From NCBI GenBank assembly GCA_030267565.1, contig BRXU01000001.1, positions 2,356,001 through 2,420,000 of the forward strand: a DNA stretch of 64,000 bases, read 5' to 3'. The notes beneath the pieces were generated by a model that made no database searches, was not told the origin of the DNA, and saw only the letters and a list, made by a program, of their open reading frames with translations. Numbering within the stretch: the first letter of the stretch is position 1; each line of letters starts with the position of its first letter. Source of the stretch: Pleodorina starrii (taxonomy: Eukaryota > Chlorophyta > Chlorophyceae > Chlamydomonadales > Volvocaceae). The translations under genes were made by a program, and so were the position numbers. This document shows, piece by piece, positions 23,301 through 33,338 of the stretch.

Positions 23301-26300
23301 TTTCACCCTCAGCGCCCCGACATTGCCTCCCCCACGGCCCGTTTTTGGTTGTAACTTGTAAACCTAACTAACCGGCCCAACCGTGACCCACTCGACCCGA
23401 CCCAACCCGACCCAACCCGACCCGTCGGGCCTTGCTTTGCACCTCCCCCCCAGAGGGCACCGGCATCCCGCTCGTTGCTCTCCGCTCGCCCCACGTGACC
23501 CCTCTCCCCTCCCTCCCTCCCCTCCATCGCTCCCCTGGCGCAGGCTACAGCGACAGCGGCAAGGACGCGGGCCGGCTGGCTGCCGCCTGGGCGCTGTACG
23601 AGACGCAGGAGAAGCTGGTGGCGGTGGCGGCGGAGTATGGGGTGAGGAGCGGCGCGAAGGGGGGGAAGGCGGGAGGGAGAGAGGGAGGGAGGCTCGAGGG
23701 AGGGGTCCCGAGCCGTTCTTATTGCCGCCGGCTCCCCGTTGGCTCCCGGCGCAGTCGGGGCCCGCCGCTTCCGTACTTGTGCGGGGTACTGTCGCCTCGT
23801 CCGCGCCCTCCCCCCCTTCGCCCCTCCTGCGCTGCCCATCCACCAATCCACCCACCCGCTTTCTCCTGCTGCTGCCTGCCTGCCTGCCTGCCTGATGCCG
23901 CCTGATGCCGCCTGATGCCGCCTGCCCGCTTGTCTGCTGTTTCCTGCCGCCACGTAATGATGTTGCTGCTGCTGCTGATCTCTGCTGATCCGGTGCTGCC
24001 CCCTCTGTCCCCCTTCCCCTCGCCAAAACACACCCACGCATACACCCGCACCCGCACCCGCACGCACCCGCACGCACCGTCAGATCCGGCTGGTTCTGTT
24101 CCACGGCCGCGGCGGAACCGTGGGTCGCGGTGGCGGTCCGACCCACATGGCCATTCGCAGCCAGCCCTCGGGGACCATCAACGTAAGGACGGCTGGGCGG
24201 GCGGGCGGGGGGGGGGATGTCGCGGGTGGCAGGTGGCGGGCGGGGGAGGGGGAAATACGGACCGCAGCTTAGGAAGGCGGGGCAAGGGGGCAGGGGGAGA
24301 GGGCGGGTGCAGTTTTTGGACAGCAACGGATCGGAGACAGAGGATGGGGAGGGGACAGGGAGGGGTTCTGGGTCGGCGCCCTCGGGTCTTTCCGTCAGGT
24401 GGTCTGGAGCCGGGAGACAAATGGGGGTTGCCGGCGGGGTTTGGAGGGAGGAGATGAGGGCGGGGATATTTTTGCGTGTGAGAGAGCGAGCGCGCAAGGC
24501 GGTGCCTCTGCTCGGTGCTCGCCCTTTGTTGCCGACCCCCGCGGTTCCATTGTCAAAGTGGCTGTCCCACCCTTGCTGCTACTGCTGCTGCTGCTGCCGC
24601 TCTTCCCCCCTTCTCTTCGGAAGGCTTGACAGACACCTAGTCGACCTTCACACTACGTCGTCCGCAGGGCTCCTTGCTTTATCCCTGCAAACTCACTCTT
24701 CAACCCCACCTCTCCCCCCCCTCCCCCCCCCCTCCCCGCCACTCGCAGGGTCACCTCCGGGTGACGGTCCAGGGGGAAATCATTGAGCAGCAGTTCGGGG
24801 AGAAGGAGGTCTGCTTCCGCACCCTGGACCTGTACACCAGGTGAGTCGGATGGGGGGGCTGGGGGGGGGCGGGGGGGGGGGCCGGTGTATTCTGTGGGGG
24901 TAGGGAGCGGGGGAGGGGATGGAAGGGCAGAGGGGCCGGGTTCCACTCCTCCCCACTGCCTCGCCTCGGCCCCTCCGCCCGGCCGTGCCCCGGTTGCCGG
25001 CACTGGCCCTCGGACCCAGTCAACCCACGTACGGCACCCCCCGGTAACCCCGGGCCCCGCCCCCCAACACCCCTCCAACACGCCCCCAAAACGCCCCCAA
25101 CTTGCCAACTCGGGCTTTTGACTGTGGGGTTTCTCTCTTGACTCTCCTCTTCCCTCTCTCCCTCACCCTTTCGCCTTTCCCCCCTTACAACGTCCGCAGT
25201 GTCTCTTAAATATTTAAAGGACCATATTACTCCCTGACCCCCCGTCCGCTGGGTCTGCCCCCCCCCCTCCTTTGCCTGTAACCAGCGCTGTCCTGGAGGC
25301 TGCTCTGGACCCTCCCCCCGCCCCCCGCCAGGAGTGGCGCGACCTCATGACCCGCCTGGCCACCGATAGCTGCGACATGTACCGCAGCGTGGTGTACCGC
25401 ACCCCCGAGTTCTACGAATACTTCATGCAGTCAACAGCCGCAAGGTGGGCCGCAGGGCCCCAGGGCCCTCGTCCCGGGCCGTTCTAATTACCCACCAGGG
25501 CACTGAAGCGGAAAGCGCAGGGAAGGGAGGGGGTTGGGGTTGGGGGTGGAGGCGTGCGTTGGGTAATGAGTACGTGTGTATGGGTGGGTGCGTTGGGGGT
25601 TGTGGGGTGGGGCGAACAAGGTTACAATACACCGCATACGCTTACTCACACACAGCACCCCCTGCATCGTGCGCTTGCGGGAAGTGCCTAACCCACTGCC
25701 TCCGCACCCTCCCGTCCCCGCTGGGTTCTCGGTCGCCTACGTCCCTCCGCTGCGGTACCGGTATCGTTTTTATTACCTCCCGCCTCCCTTCCCCGAAACG
25801 CACATCCGCACGCCCCCCCACCCACCCACCTACCCACCTCCATCTCCTACACCGGCCCCATCTCTCCGCCACTACCACCCAACCGCACCCGCAACCCATC
25901 GCTGACCCCACCCCACATCCCTACCTCAACCCACCCAACCCCCGCCTGCTCCGCTCCCTCCCTCCCCCCCGCCCGCCCCCCGTCCATGCGCCTCAGCGAG
26001 CTGGGTCGTCTGAACATTGGCTCCCGTCCCAGCAGCCGCAAGCAGGGCGGCATCGAGACACTGCGCGCCATTCCCTGGATCTTCGCCTGGACGCAGCAGC
26101 GCCTGCACCTGCCCGTGTGGCTGGGGATCGGGGAGGCGCTGGAGGGGGCCATTGCGCAGGGTGAGACTTGGGGAGCGGGAGGGGGAGGGGGAGGGGCAGG
26201 GGGGTAAGAAAGATGAGACCGCAGCGCTGGAGTGGAGGCGACGTTGGCGAATGGAGCCAGGATCAAGCAGGGGGGGAGGAGGGGAAGGGAGTGAGGGGGT

Positions 26301-29300
26301 GGCGTGGGGGCCGCCAGAGTGCAGGGCGAGAAGAACAAGAGCTGCTTCGGTGAAGGAGAGGTTACCCGGGACTCCCTCCCTCGCCCCTCCCTCTCCCTCG
26401 CACGCGCACTCTCCCTCCCCCCCGGGCCCCCTGCCCTCTCCCCTCCTCTTTCCCATCCCTCATTTCCACTAGAGCTGCCAGCCTAGTCGGTCGGCTCCTG
26501 CCTCCTTGGACTGTCGTACTCTGCCCCTCCCCTCCCTGACCTCCCCACCTCCTAGGGAGCTGGCTGCTGCAGCCCATACGAATGTCGCATCCCACTCTGA
26601 AAAACCCAAATCCCCCACCAACCCTCGCCCTTCCCCGTTCGCTAACGCCGTCTCCTCCTCCGCTGCGGTATTTCTTTTTGGGCGGGGCCCCAGCGCGAAG
26701 CGCCCAGGGGGGCCCCGCCCTGTAGGATTGCCCATGTCCGTGTCTGGGTTCTGGGTTCTGGGTTCTGGGAAGTAATTGGACAAGTGTAGACTTTCGGCCA
26801 ACGGAAAGACTCCATAAGTAAAAGATTACATTCTTTATTGCACGGTAAATTTATTATTGGAACCCAACATCGCATGAGTACAAACCAGTTTGGCAGTCTC
26901 CATGGACCGAGGCCGAGGTCAAACCATCACCTCTCGGCCTATAATTAATTCCAGAAGAGTCATCGTTCCTTAAGGTGGAATTCTGACATGACGGCGTGAA
27001 ATGAATCTTCGTTTCGGAAACAAACTATGTTTGCATTGCGAACATTCTTCCCGCGACCACACCACTGCAGCTCTGCTAGCCGGTCCGATCGTCTTGACGC
27101 ATATTGCTATTACAAAGGTTGCAAGGAGCAAACCATGAGGGGCAAACTGCTGGTTGTTGGACGCCAAGCCGCCGATGCACGCACGATGCAGCCCTATGCA
27201 GCGGTCTTCTGCGGGCCGCCCAACAAGTCCAGTCGGCAACCTAGGGGATGGACTTCTACATTCCCTGTCCTAATGTTATAGCAGTCAAGCCTCCTCTACG
27301 GCGAATACCTCAGTAGCGAAGCCTGTGCACTCTCGTCGGCAACTGCACGTCGTCGCTACCCTCGCAAACAGTTCCGCTGTCCTTCTATTGGCAAGTCAGC
27401 CTGCGTGATGTGTAAATGATACACTCCATATCTACTGTCAAGTAACTTCAGCCAATGCGCTGGCCGGAAGAGTTGCACAGTGCCGAGACGGCGCGCGATG
27501 CTAAACATGGGTCGGATTGCTGAAGCCGAAGGCATTTCAGATATAAAGCTCTGGCTGCCTATCAGCAGGAATGTCGATGCGACACTCTCACAGTTGACGC
27601 CCTCGCCGCTCGCTTTGGAAATGCCGTATTTCGGTCGATGCGCACATGCGCTCATGCACCCGACGGGATGACGCGCTTCGCGCGGCGCCGGCAGGCCTTG
27701 ATAACGACTCGGCTAGCAGGCATTTCGGGAAAAAGCTCTGGCTGTCTATCAGCAGGAATGTCGACACTCTCACATTTCACGCCCTCGCCGCCCTAGCACT
27801 CAACTTAACCCGTACGGATTTAGTGGGGCCCCGCCCTTTTTCCGGCTTCAAGGAAGCCGACACCAACCCCTTGTTTCCCTCCCCCTCCCTCTCCTCCAGG
27901 CTACCAGTACGAGTGTCGCATCCCCCTCTGCAAAACCCAAAACCCCCACCCACCCGCGCCCCTCCCCCTCCCCCTCCTCCTCCTCCTCCAGGCTACCAGC
28001 CGGTGCTCCAGGACATGTACGCCAACTGGCCCTTCTTCACCTCCACCCTTGACCTGGTGGAGATGGTGCTGGCCAAGGCGGATGCGCGGCTGTCCGCCTT
28101 CTACGAGCGCACCCTGGTGGAGGGCTCGCTGGCGCCGCTGGGGGAGAAGCTGCGCAGACTGTGAGGATGGGGGGGGGAGGGGCAAGGGGCGGGAGGGGGC
28201 AGGAGAGGGGGAGGGGTTTGCGGACGTGGGAGAAGGGAAAGGGGGCGGGCAAGGGGGGCGTGGGAGGAGGGGCGTGGTGGGTGGGGTGGGGTGGGGGGGG
28301 GTCCGTGGATTGTGTCACCGGCTGTGAAGTGTCTTTGCTCCCCAGTGCCGACCGACACCACAGGACAGGACACGACCTGGCTTTCCGACAGCTCCGACTT
28401 GTGGCGGCGGTTTCTTGACATCCCGACATCACAAGTCTAGCATAATTTCTAGTATAACAGCTGATAACAGTATGCAGTACTTCAATTGACAGCTCTGGTG
28501 GCCGCAGCTACGGCAGTTTCAAGGACCAAACTTCTCCCCGCCCCGCCCCGCCCCGCCCCGCCCCGGCTGCCCCTTTCTCCAGGCTGGCCAAGACTCAGCA
28601 GCACATCCTCATCGTGGTTCGTAAGAACGCTCTGCTGGAGGGCAACACGCCCTCCCAGATGTCCACCCCCAACCTGGACGAGAAGATCAGGCTGCGCAGC
28701 CCTTACGTGGCGCCTCTGAACGTGCTGCAGGTGGGGGGACGTGGGGACGTGGGGACTTGGGGAGAAGGGATCCATGGGTTGTATGTGGGAGAAGGGATTG
28801 GGGGGCGGCGTGTAGGACACCGGGGAAGGAATGAGGGGAATTCGGATGTTGCGGGAGATGACTGGGCTGCTGCATGTGGGTTGTGAGTGGGCGCCGCTCA
28901 GCGGACTGCTGGTGGGTGCGCGCGCGTGTATATATGTTCAAGGGCAAGGGCAGGGGCAGGGGCAGCACATCTGCAGGGGATGGGCTTTTGCTGAGGTTCC
29001 TTAAAATAGTGATATAGGTTTTCCCCCCCCCCCTGGTTGCCAGCGAGGTGAAAGGTGTCGTTGTTTATGGCCTCCTCCCGGAGAGCCCTGGGCGTCGGCC
29101 AAGCAGGTCACACCATTGACACAGGCCGGCGCCATCCCACCCCTGGTGAAGCTCCTGGGGCAGCTCTTCGCACCGCCGTGCAAACTAGCCCGGCAGCAGA
29201 GGCGCTCCGGAGCCTAAATATAAGCTTCTTGCTCTAGATTTCGGTTTCGGAGCCCAGCTGCGCACCGCAGCGCCCCTGCCTGCCGCCGCGTTCCGCTGCA

Positions 29301-30697
29301 CGGCGGTGCGAGAGAGCTGCTCAGGAGCTCCACCAGGGGTGGGATGTCGCCGGCCTGTGTCAATGGTGTTGACCTGGTTGGCGTTTGGTTTGGCGTTTGA
29401 AAAGAGGCTAGCATGATCCCATTATGCATATCGGATGTCCTGTCATCCCTTCAAACCACCACCCTGCAACCCAAACCACCGTTGCCGCGCTGCGGCTTAC
29501 ACGTTGGCAAGCTCCCCCGCTCTAAGTTCTGGAGGGCGTTTTCCCCTCCGTGTCCTCCCCCCCCCCCTCGCCGCTCCTCCCCCTCAGGCCCTCAGCCTGA
29601 AGGGCCTCCGCAAGTTCCGGGAGCTGGGGCACGGCGGAGTGGGTGAGTCGGGGCGGGGAGGGAGGGTTGGCAAAGACGGGCAGGGAGGTGGGAGGGTATC
29701 TAGCGGCGGGGGCGGAGGTGCGTACATGAATACTTGGGCGGGGGGGAGGGGGGCGTGTTGGCTGCGGCATCGGCTTGACGTGGGGCACATGGACGGCATC
29801 CGGCACCCCGCGCCCCTCCGCTCCTTCGCCTGTCGGTTGGCTCGGCCCGTCTACCGGTACTTGAACCCCGTCCCCTGTCGTGCGCGCGTCCTTGTTTGCA
29901 GCCTGTAGCGGCGCATCAGCCGCTCCGTCCTGTCCCGTCCTGCTGCTGCATGCTCCGCTCGCTTCCGCTTCCGCTTCCGCTTCCTGACTCCTGGCAAAAG
30001 CCCTCGTTGCCTGACCCTGGCCCTCCCTTGCGCCTGTGCCTTTGCCGCGTCCTCATCCTCGTCCTTGTCCGCCCCCTCTGCCCCCTCTGTCACCCCCTCT
30101 GTCCGTTCGCTAACGCCGTCTCCGTCTCCGCTGCGGTATCATTTTTTACCTCCACCCCTCCAGAGTACAACCCCTCCGACCCGGAGATCATCGACCTGCT
30201 GTCCCGCGACCCCCACAAGAAGGGCGAGGGCGCGCAGCACCCCTTCGTGTCCGCCATGGACGACTGCCTGATGATCACCATCAAGGGCATCGCGGCGGGT
30301 AGGTTCGAGAGTGTGTTGGGGGGGTGGGGGGGGGGAGGAGAGTGGGGATAAAAGAACGAATTGGGGAGGAAGTAGGTGTAGGGACTTGGGGAAGGAGAGC
30401 AGGGAGAGAGAGAGAGGCGGCGGTGGGGCAACTGATGGCGCGGTGGAGAGAGCTTGCACATTCGCAACAGGCACGGCCAGGAGCGCGGAGAAAGGAGGGA
30501 AAGGAGGCGCTCGCCAGTGCTTGCCGCCTGGTGGTTGGCGCGTTTTTCCTCCAGGCATCGCACTACATACGCATAATGGCACATACACGCACACGCGGTC
30601 GCCGCCCGCCTCGGTTGACGCCCCGCCTCCACTGCCGCACATCATCCCCTGCTACCGCTCCCGCACCCGCATCGCAGGCATGCAGAACACCGGGTGA
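14324..30697 (+). CDS. PPC1: Phosphoenolpyruvate carboxylase, plant-type
   Basis: PEPC carboxylates phosphoenolpyruvate to oxaloacetate, refilling the TCA cycle. I resolve 26 exons, all in phase: 14324-14458, 15037-15081, 15525-15590, 16741-16833, 17477-17611, 17968-18061, 18297-18376, 18619-18752, 18929-19043, 19455-19508, 20191-20355, 21132-21308, 21595-21753, 22046-22143, 22505-22581, 22974-23111, 23544-23641, 24084-24182, 24749-24840, 25286-25444, 25997-26160, 27992-28160, 28583-28730, 29588-29642, 30164-30298, 30678-30697. The product is 967 residues. Catalytic motifs are intact: VLTAHPTQ (His about 155), [15 protein letters not shown] (262-276), [11 protein letters not shown] (589-599), [14 protein letters not shown] (from 627) and the C-terminal QNTG that marks plant-type PEPC (bacterial-type enzymes end RNTG). 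The start is the first ATG in frame ([14 protein letters not shown]). I see no N-terminal regulatory serine motif as in land plants. Confidence 0.95.
16661..16710 (+). repeat. Family-1 intronic element in PPC1 intron 3
   Basis: The copy contains CGTTCGCTAACGCCGTCTCC followed by CTGCGGTATCTTGCTTTTTACC. It is a near-complete copy in the pyrimidine orientation and ends 30 bases before the exon 4 acceptor. Confidence 0.85.
16973..17316 (-). mobile_element. tRNA-derived SINE in PPC1 intron 4
   Basis: Read on the minus strand, the element begins with a tRNA-like head. It has an A box (TGGTCTAGTGAC, 17295-17306) and a perfect-looking B box (GGTTCGATCCC, 17253-17263) inside a paired T arm ACAGG/CCTGT. 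A body of about 250 bases with no tRNA similarity follows. The 3' end is TGTAACAATC plus a (TC)n tail at about 16973-16989. The anticodon region does not fold cleanly, so this is a SINE head and not a functional tRNA gene. It is antisense to PPC1. Confidence 0.75.
18433..18473 (+). repeat. Family-2 AT-rich intronic element
   Basis: GCAGGGAGTGATGTGCTCC, an AT core, then ATGAGTCACTG. It matches copies at 12619 (partial), 21517 and 25197 (the last two inverted). It lies in PPC1 intron 7. Confidence 0.7.
19320..19454 (+). repeat. (ACCTCC)n array abutting PPC1 exon 10
   Basis: About 22 copies of the hexamer ACCTCC run to the last base of intron 9. The final CTCCAG of the array is itself the exon 10 acceptor. 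Confidence 0.95.
19553..19600 (+). repeat. Family-1 intronic element in PPC1 intron 10
   Basis: GGTAAAAAGAAGATACCGCA followed by GCGGAGATGGAGACGGCGTTAGCGAG, in the purine orientation. Confidence 0.85.
20756..21112 (+). repeat. 10-bp minisatellite in PPC1 intron 11
   Basis: About 30 copies of TCCTCGCCTC, almost perfect from 20860 to 21080, with variant CCGCTAATCC units at both ends. The array ends a few dozen bases before the exon 12 acceptor. Long frames here on both strands are artefacts of the repeat. Confidence 0.95.
21517..21566 (-). repeat. Family-2 AT-rich intronic element
   Basis: The plus strand reads CAGTGACTCATTTTTATG, then AAAGGAGCTTATCAATTTCTGAACC. It is the inverse orientation of the 18433 copy. 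It lies in PPC1 intron 12, just upstream of exon 13. Confidence 0.7.
25197..25245 (-). repeat. Family-2 AT-rich intronic element
   Basis: The plus strand reads CAGTGTCTCTTAAATATTTA, then AAGGACCATATTACTCCCTGACC. Same family and orientation as the 21517 copy. It lies in PPC1 intron 19. Confidence 0.7.
26203..26256 (+). repeat. Family-1 intronic element, diverged
   Basis: GGTAAGAAAGATGAGACCGC, then AGCGCTGGAGTGGAGGCGACGTTGGCGAATGG, at the 5' end of PPC1 intron 21. Confidence 0.7.
26637..26679 (+). repeat. Family-1 intronic element interrupted by a mobile element
   Basis: GTTCGCTAACGCCGTCTCCT, then CCTCCGCTGCGGTATTTCTTTTT. The final ACC of the consensus is missing because the 1.2-kb element begins exactly here. 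Confidence 0.8.
26675..27875 (+). mobile_element. 1.2-kb non-coding element, copy 1 (PPC1 intron 21)
   Basis: Terminal inverted repeats GGGCGGGGCCCC (26680-26691) and its complement (27825-27836) bound the element. Conserved flanks with copy 2 extend to a small hairpin, CGGCTTC/GAAGCCG, and end at CCCCTTGTT (27875). The left end holds a second nested inverted repeat of the same 12-mer. The interior is AT-richer than its surroundings and contains a roughly 190-bp imperfect duplication (27527-27610 against 27716-27795). It has no long or recognisable reading frame; an 84-codon frame at 27027-27281 is only partly conserved in copy 2. It is probably a non-autonomous DNA transposon, superfamily unknown. 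Confidence 0.75.
29104..29377. repeat. Inverted pair of armadillo-repeat coding fragments (PPC1 intron 23)
   Basis: Arm 29104-29182 and arm 29297-29377 are reverse complements over about 80 bases with a few mismatches and two single-base gaps, separated by a loop of about 114 bases. Translated in the arm's own frame, the two arms read [16 protein letters not shown] and [16 protein letters not shown], the hallmark of an armadillo repeat. Neither fragment belongs to PEPC. In the PPC1 pre-mRNA the arms would pair into a long hairpin. Confidence 0.85.
30103..30150 (+). repeat. Family-1 intronic element in PPC1 intron 24
   Basis: CCGTTCGCTAACGCCGTCTC, then CGTCTCCGCTGCGGTATCATTTTTTACC. It is one of the best-preserved copies and ends 13 bases before the exon 25 acceptor. 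Confidence 0.85.
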
Positions 30698-32160
30698 GTG
30701 GCCGCCGCCGCCGGCGCGGGTGCCCCTCGGCTGAGTGGACTCTCGGCGCCGCGCTGCCGCTGGATCCGCCGGCGCCGTCCCCAAGCACCTCACAGCTGTG
30801 TCCCAGCTCACGGGAGGTAGAACGATCCTTTCACGCCGGCCAGCCCGCGTCCATCCCCGCGGCGATGCTCGCGTGCGCTCCTGGCCGCCGTCCCTGCGGC
30901 CCCCCCTGCCTTGCGTTCCGCCCGTGGCCGGCCAAGGGAAGCTGCGGCGGCCGCGGTCGGCCGATGGCTGTCGGTGGCGGGAGGTGAGGTGAGGAGGGCA
31001 GGAGGGGCACTGCGTCCACCTGTTGGCGTCGCGTCGGGCCGCCTCGGACGTTGGGGGGGGGGAAAGGGCGGGGAAGGCCGCAGCGGCGATGCGGCCCAGG
31101 GTGTGGCGGCAGTAACGCAGTATGGTGGTGGAGTGGTGGCAGACAGGAACCGCGTGGTCTAGCCCCGACGGCGCAGTTTTTCTTATATGGTTTCAAGCGG
31201 CTTTTGGCCTGATCCTGCTGGCTGGGCTGGGGCGGGTGGGTTGTGGGCGCGCTGTAGGTTGATCCATTGACGCCACGCGGACGGTTGACGTCACTGCGGG
31301 GCGAGGTCATGCCCCGCGGCGCAGCGCGGCATGCCGAGGCGCGTGGCGAGCGTGCCCAGAACCGCCCCCTCGTGCGCTGTGCTGTGCTGTGCCGCGTCGC
31401 TCCCTCCTGCTCTCCCTCCGTTGCTCTCTCCCTCCACGTTGTCATTGCCGCGCGGGGTTTACCGGCGCCGCTCGTCGCTTCTGGACGGTCTGAAGAGAGG
31501 GGCTCAGGCCGGGGTCGGTGAGGCCCGGCGGCGTCGCGTTGGGCCAACATCGGCCTCGCGAGGCGAGGGACCGCCCGCCTTTTGCAGACACGTGTCAGAA
31601 GAAGAAGAGGAGACGGGAGTCGGGGGGGCTGAGGGCGGTGTTGAAAGGTGGCATGTGGAAGAAACCGCGCGGGCCGCAGATTTGGCGCGTGTGTGTGAGC
31701 TTGTGTGTGTGTGATGTGGATGAGTGTGCCAGAAGGGAGAGGGTGAGAGCGAGAAGCGGTTCGAGGGTGCCGCAGTTGGTCTTGTGTGTGTTGGGCGGGG
31801 GCGATGGGAATGGTCTGCGAAGCAGCCAGCCTGTTCGGTCGGCTCGACTCGGCTCGGCTCGGTTGTGCCTTTCCTTCGGTTCGTTTCGGTTGGGTTCGTT
31901 TTGCTCGTCTTTCGACTTGGCTGGAGAAACGGAAGGGCGGTGGAGGAAGAATTGGGCAAGAGGGGGGTTTCTTCTTGGGCTCGCGCGAGCGGCTGCCCCC
32001 TTCGGCGCGCGTGCAGGCGCGCTCCTCACGCTGATATGTGGTATCGAACAGTCCCTTTCATCAGAGCGGGGTTGTGTGTGTGTCGGCGCGCGGAGTGGAC
32101 TGGGTGTCCTGTCTGGGTGCGTGGGGTCGACCGCTTGGCGCGCGCGTGCGCGCCGTGTGT
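30698..32160. other. PPC1 3' flank
   Basis: No further gene was recognised. The first part must include the PPC1 3' UTR. I find no TGTAA before 32158-32162, which sits exactly at the left edge of transposon copy 2. Confidence 0.4.
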
Positions 32161-33338
32161 AACAAGGGGTTGGTGTCGGCTTCCTTGAAGCCGGAAAAAG
32201 GGCGGGGCCCCACTAAATCCGTACGGCTTAAGTTGAGTGCTAGGGCGGCGAGGGCGTGAAGTGTGAGAGTGTCGACATTCCTGCTGATAGACAGCCAGAG
32301 CTTTTTCCCGAAATGCCTGCTAGCCGAGTCGTTAGCAAGGCCTGCCGGCGCCGCGCGAAGCGCGTCATCCCGCCGGGTGCATGAGCGCATGTGCGCATCG
32401 ACCGAAATACGGCATTTCCAAAGCGAGCGGCGAGGGCGTCAACTGTGAGAGTGTCGACATTCCTGCTGATAGGCAGCCAGAGCTTTATATCTGAAATGCC
32501 TGCGGTTTCAGCAATCCGACCCATGTTTAGCATCGCGCGCCGTCTCGGCACTGTGCAACTCTTCCGGCCAGCGCATTGGCTGAAGTTACTTGACAGTAGA
32601 CAGGAGTGTATCATTTACACATCACACAGGCGAGGGTTGATTGCGACGACGTGCAGTTGCCGACGAGAGTGCACAGGCTTCGCTACTGAGGTATTCGCCG
32701 TAGAGGAGGCTTGAATGCTTTAACATTAGGACAGGGATTCCCTAGGTTGCCGACTGGACTTGTTGGGCGGCCCGCAGAAGACTGCCGCATCGTGTGTGCA
32801 ATTTGCGTCTTGGCGTCCAACAACCAGCAGTTTGCCCCTCATGGTTTGTCCCATGCAATCTTTGTAATATAAGTGTGCGTCAAGTCGGTCGGACCGGCAA
32901 GCAGAGCTGCTGTGGTGTGTTCGCGGGAAGATTGTTCGCAATGCAAACTTAGTTGGTCGCCGAAACGAAGATTCATTTCACGCCGTCATGTCAGAAATCC
33001 ACTTTGAGGAACGATGAATCTTCTGGAAATAATTATAGGCCGAGAGGCGTTGGTTTGACCTCGGCCTCGGTCCATGGAGACTGCCAAACTGGTTTTTATT
33101 CATACGAGGTTGGGTTCCTATAATAAATTTACCATGCAATAAAGAACGTAATATTTTACTTATGGAGTCTTTCCGTTGGCCGAAATTCTGCACTTGCCCT
33201 TTTACATTAGACATCAGACATCAGACATCAGACATCAGACATCAGACATCAGACATCAGACAGTGCAGGCACGGACATGGGCAATCCTACAGGGCGGGGC
33301 CCCCTTGGGCGCTTCGCGCTGGGGCCCCGCCCAAAAAG
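32161..33338 (-). mobile_element. 1.2-kb non-coding element, copy 2 (inverted)
   Basis: This is the reverse complement of the element at 26675-27875, with the same 12-bp termini (32200-32211 and 33321-33332), the same internal duplication and the same CGGCTTC hairpin near the AACAAGGGG edge. Differences include many substitutions. Where copy 1 has a few TGGGTTC units, this copy has a longer (AGACATC)n array at about 33209-33262. It lies between PPC1 and the next gene. Confidence 0.75.

Noticed and set aside
27027..27281. 84-codon frame in the mobile element as a transposase
   Set aside because: It is too short, lacks catalytic motifs and is only partly conserved in the second copy.
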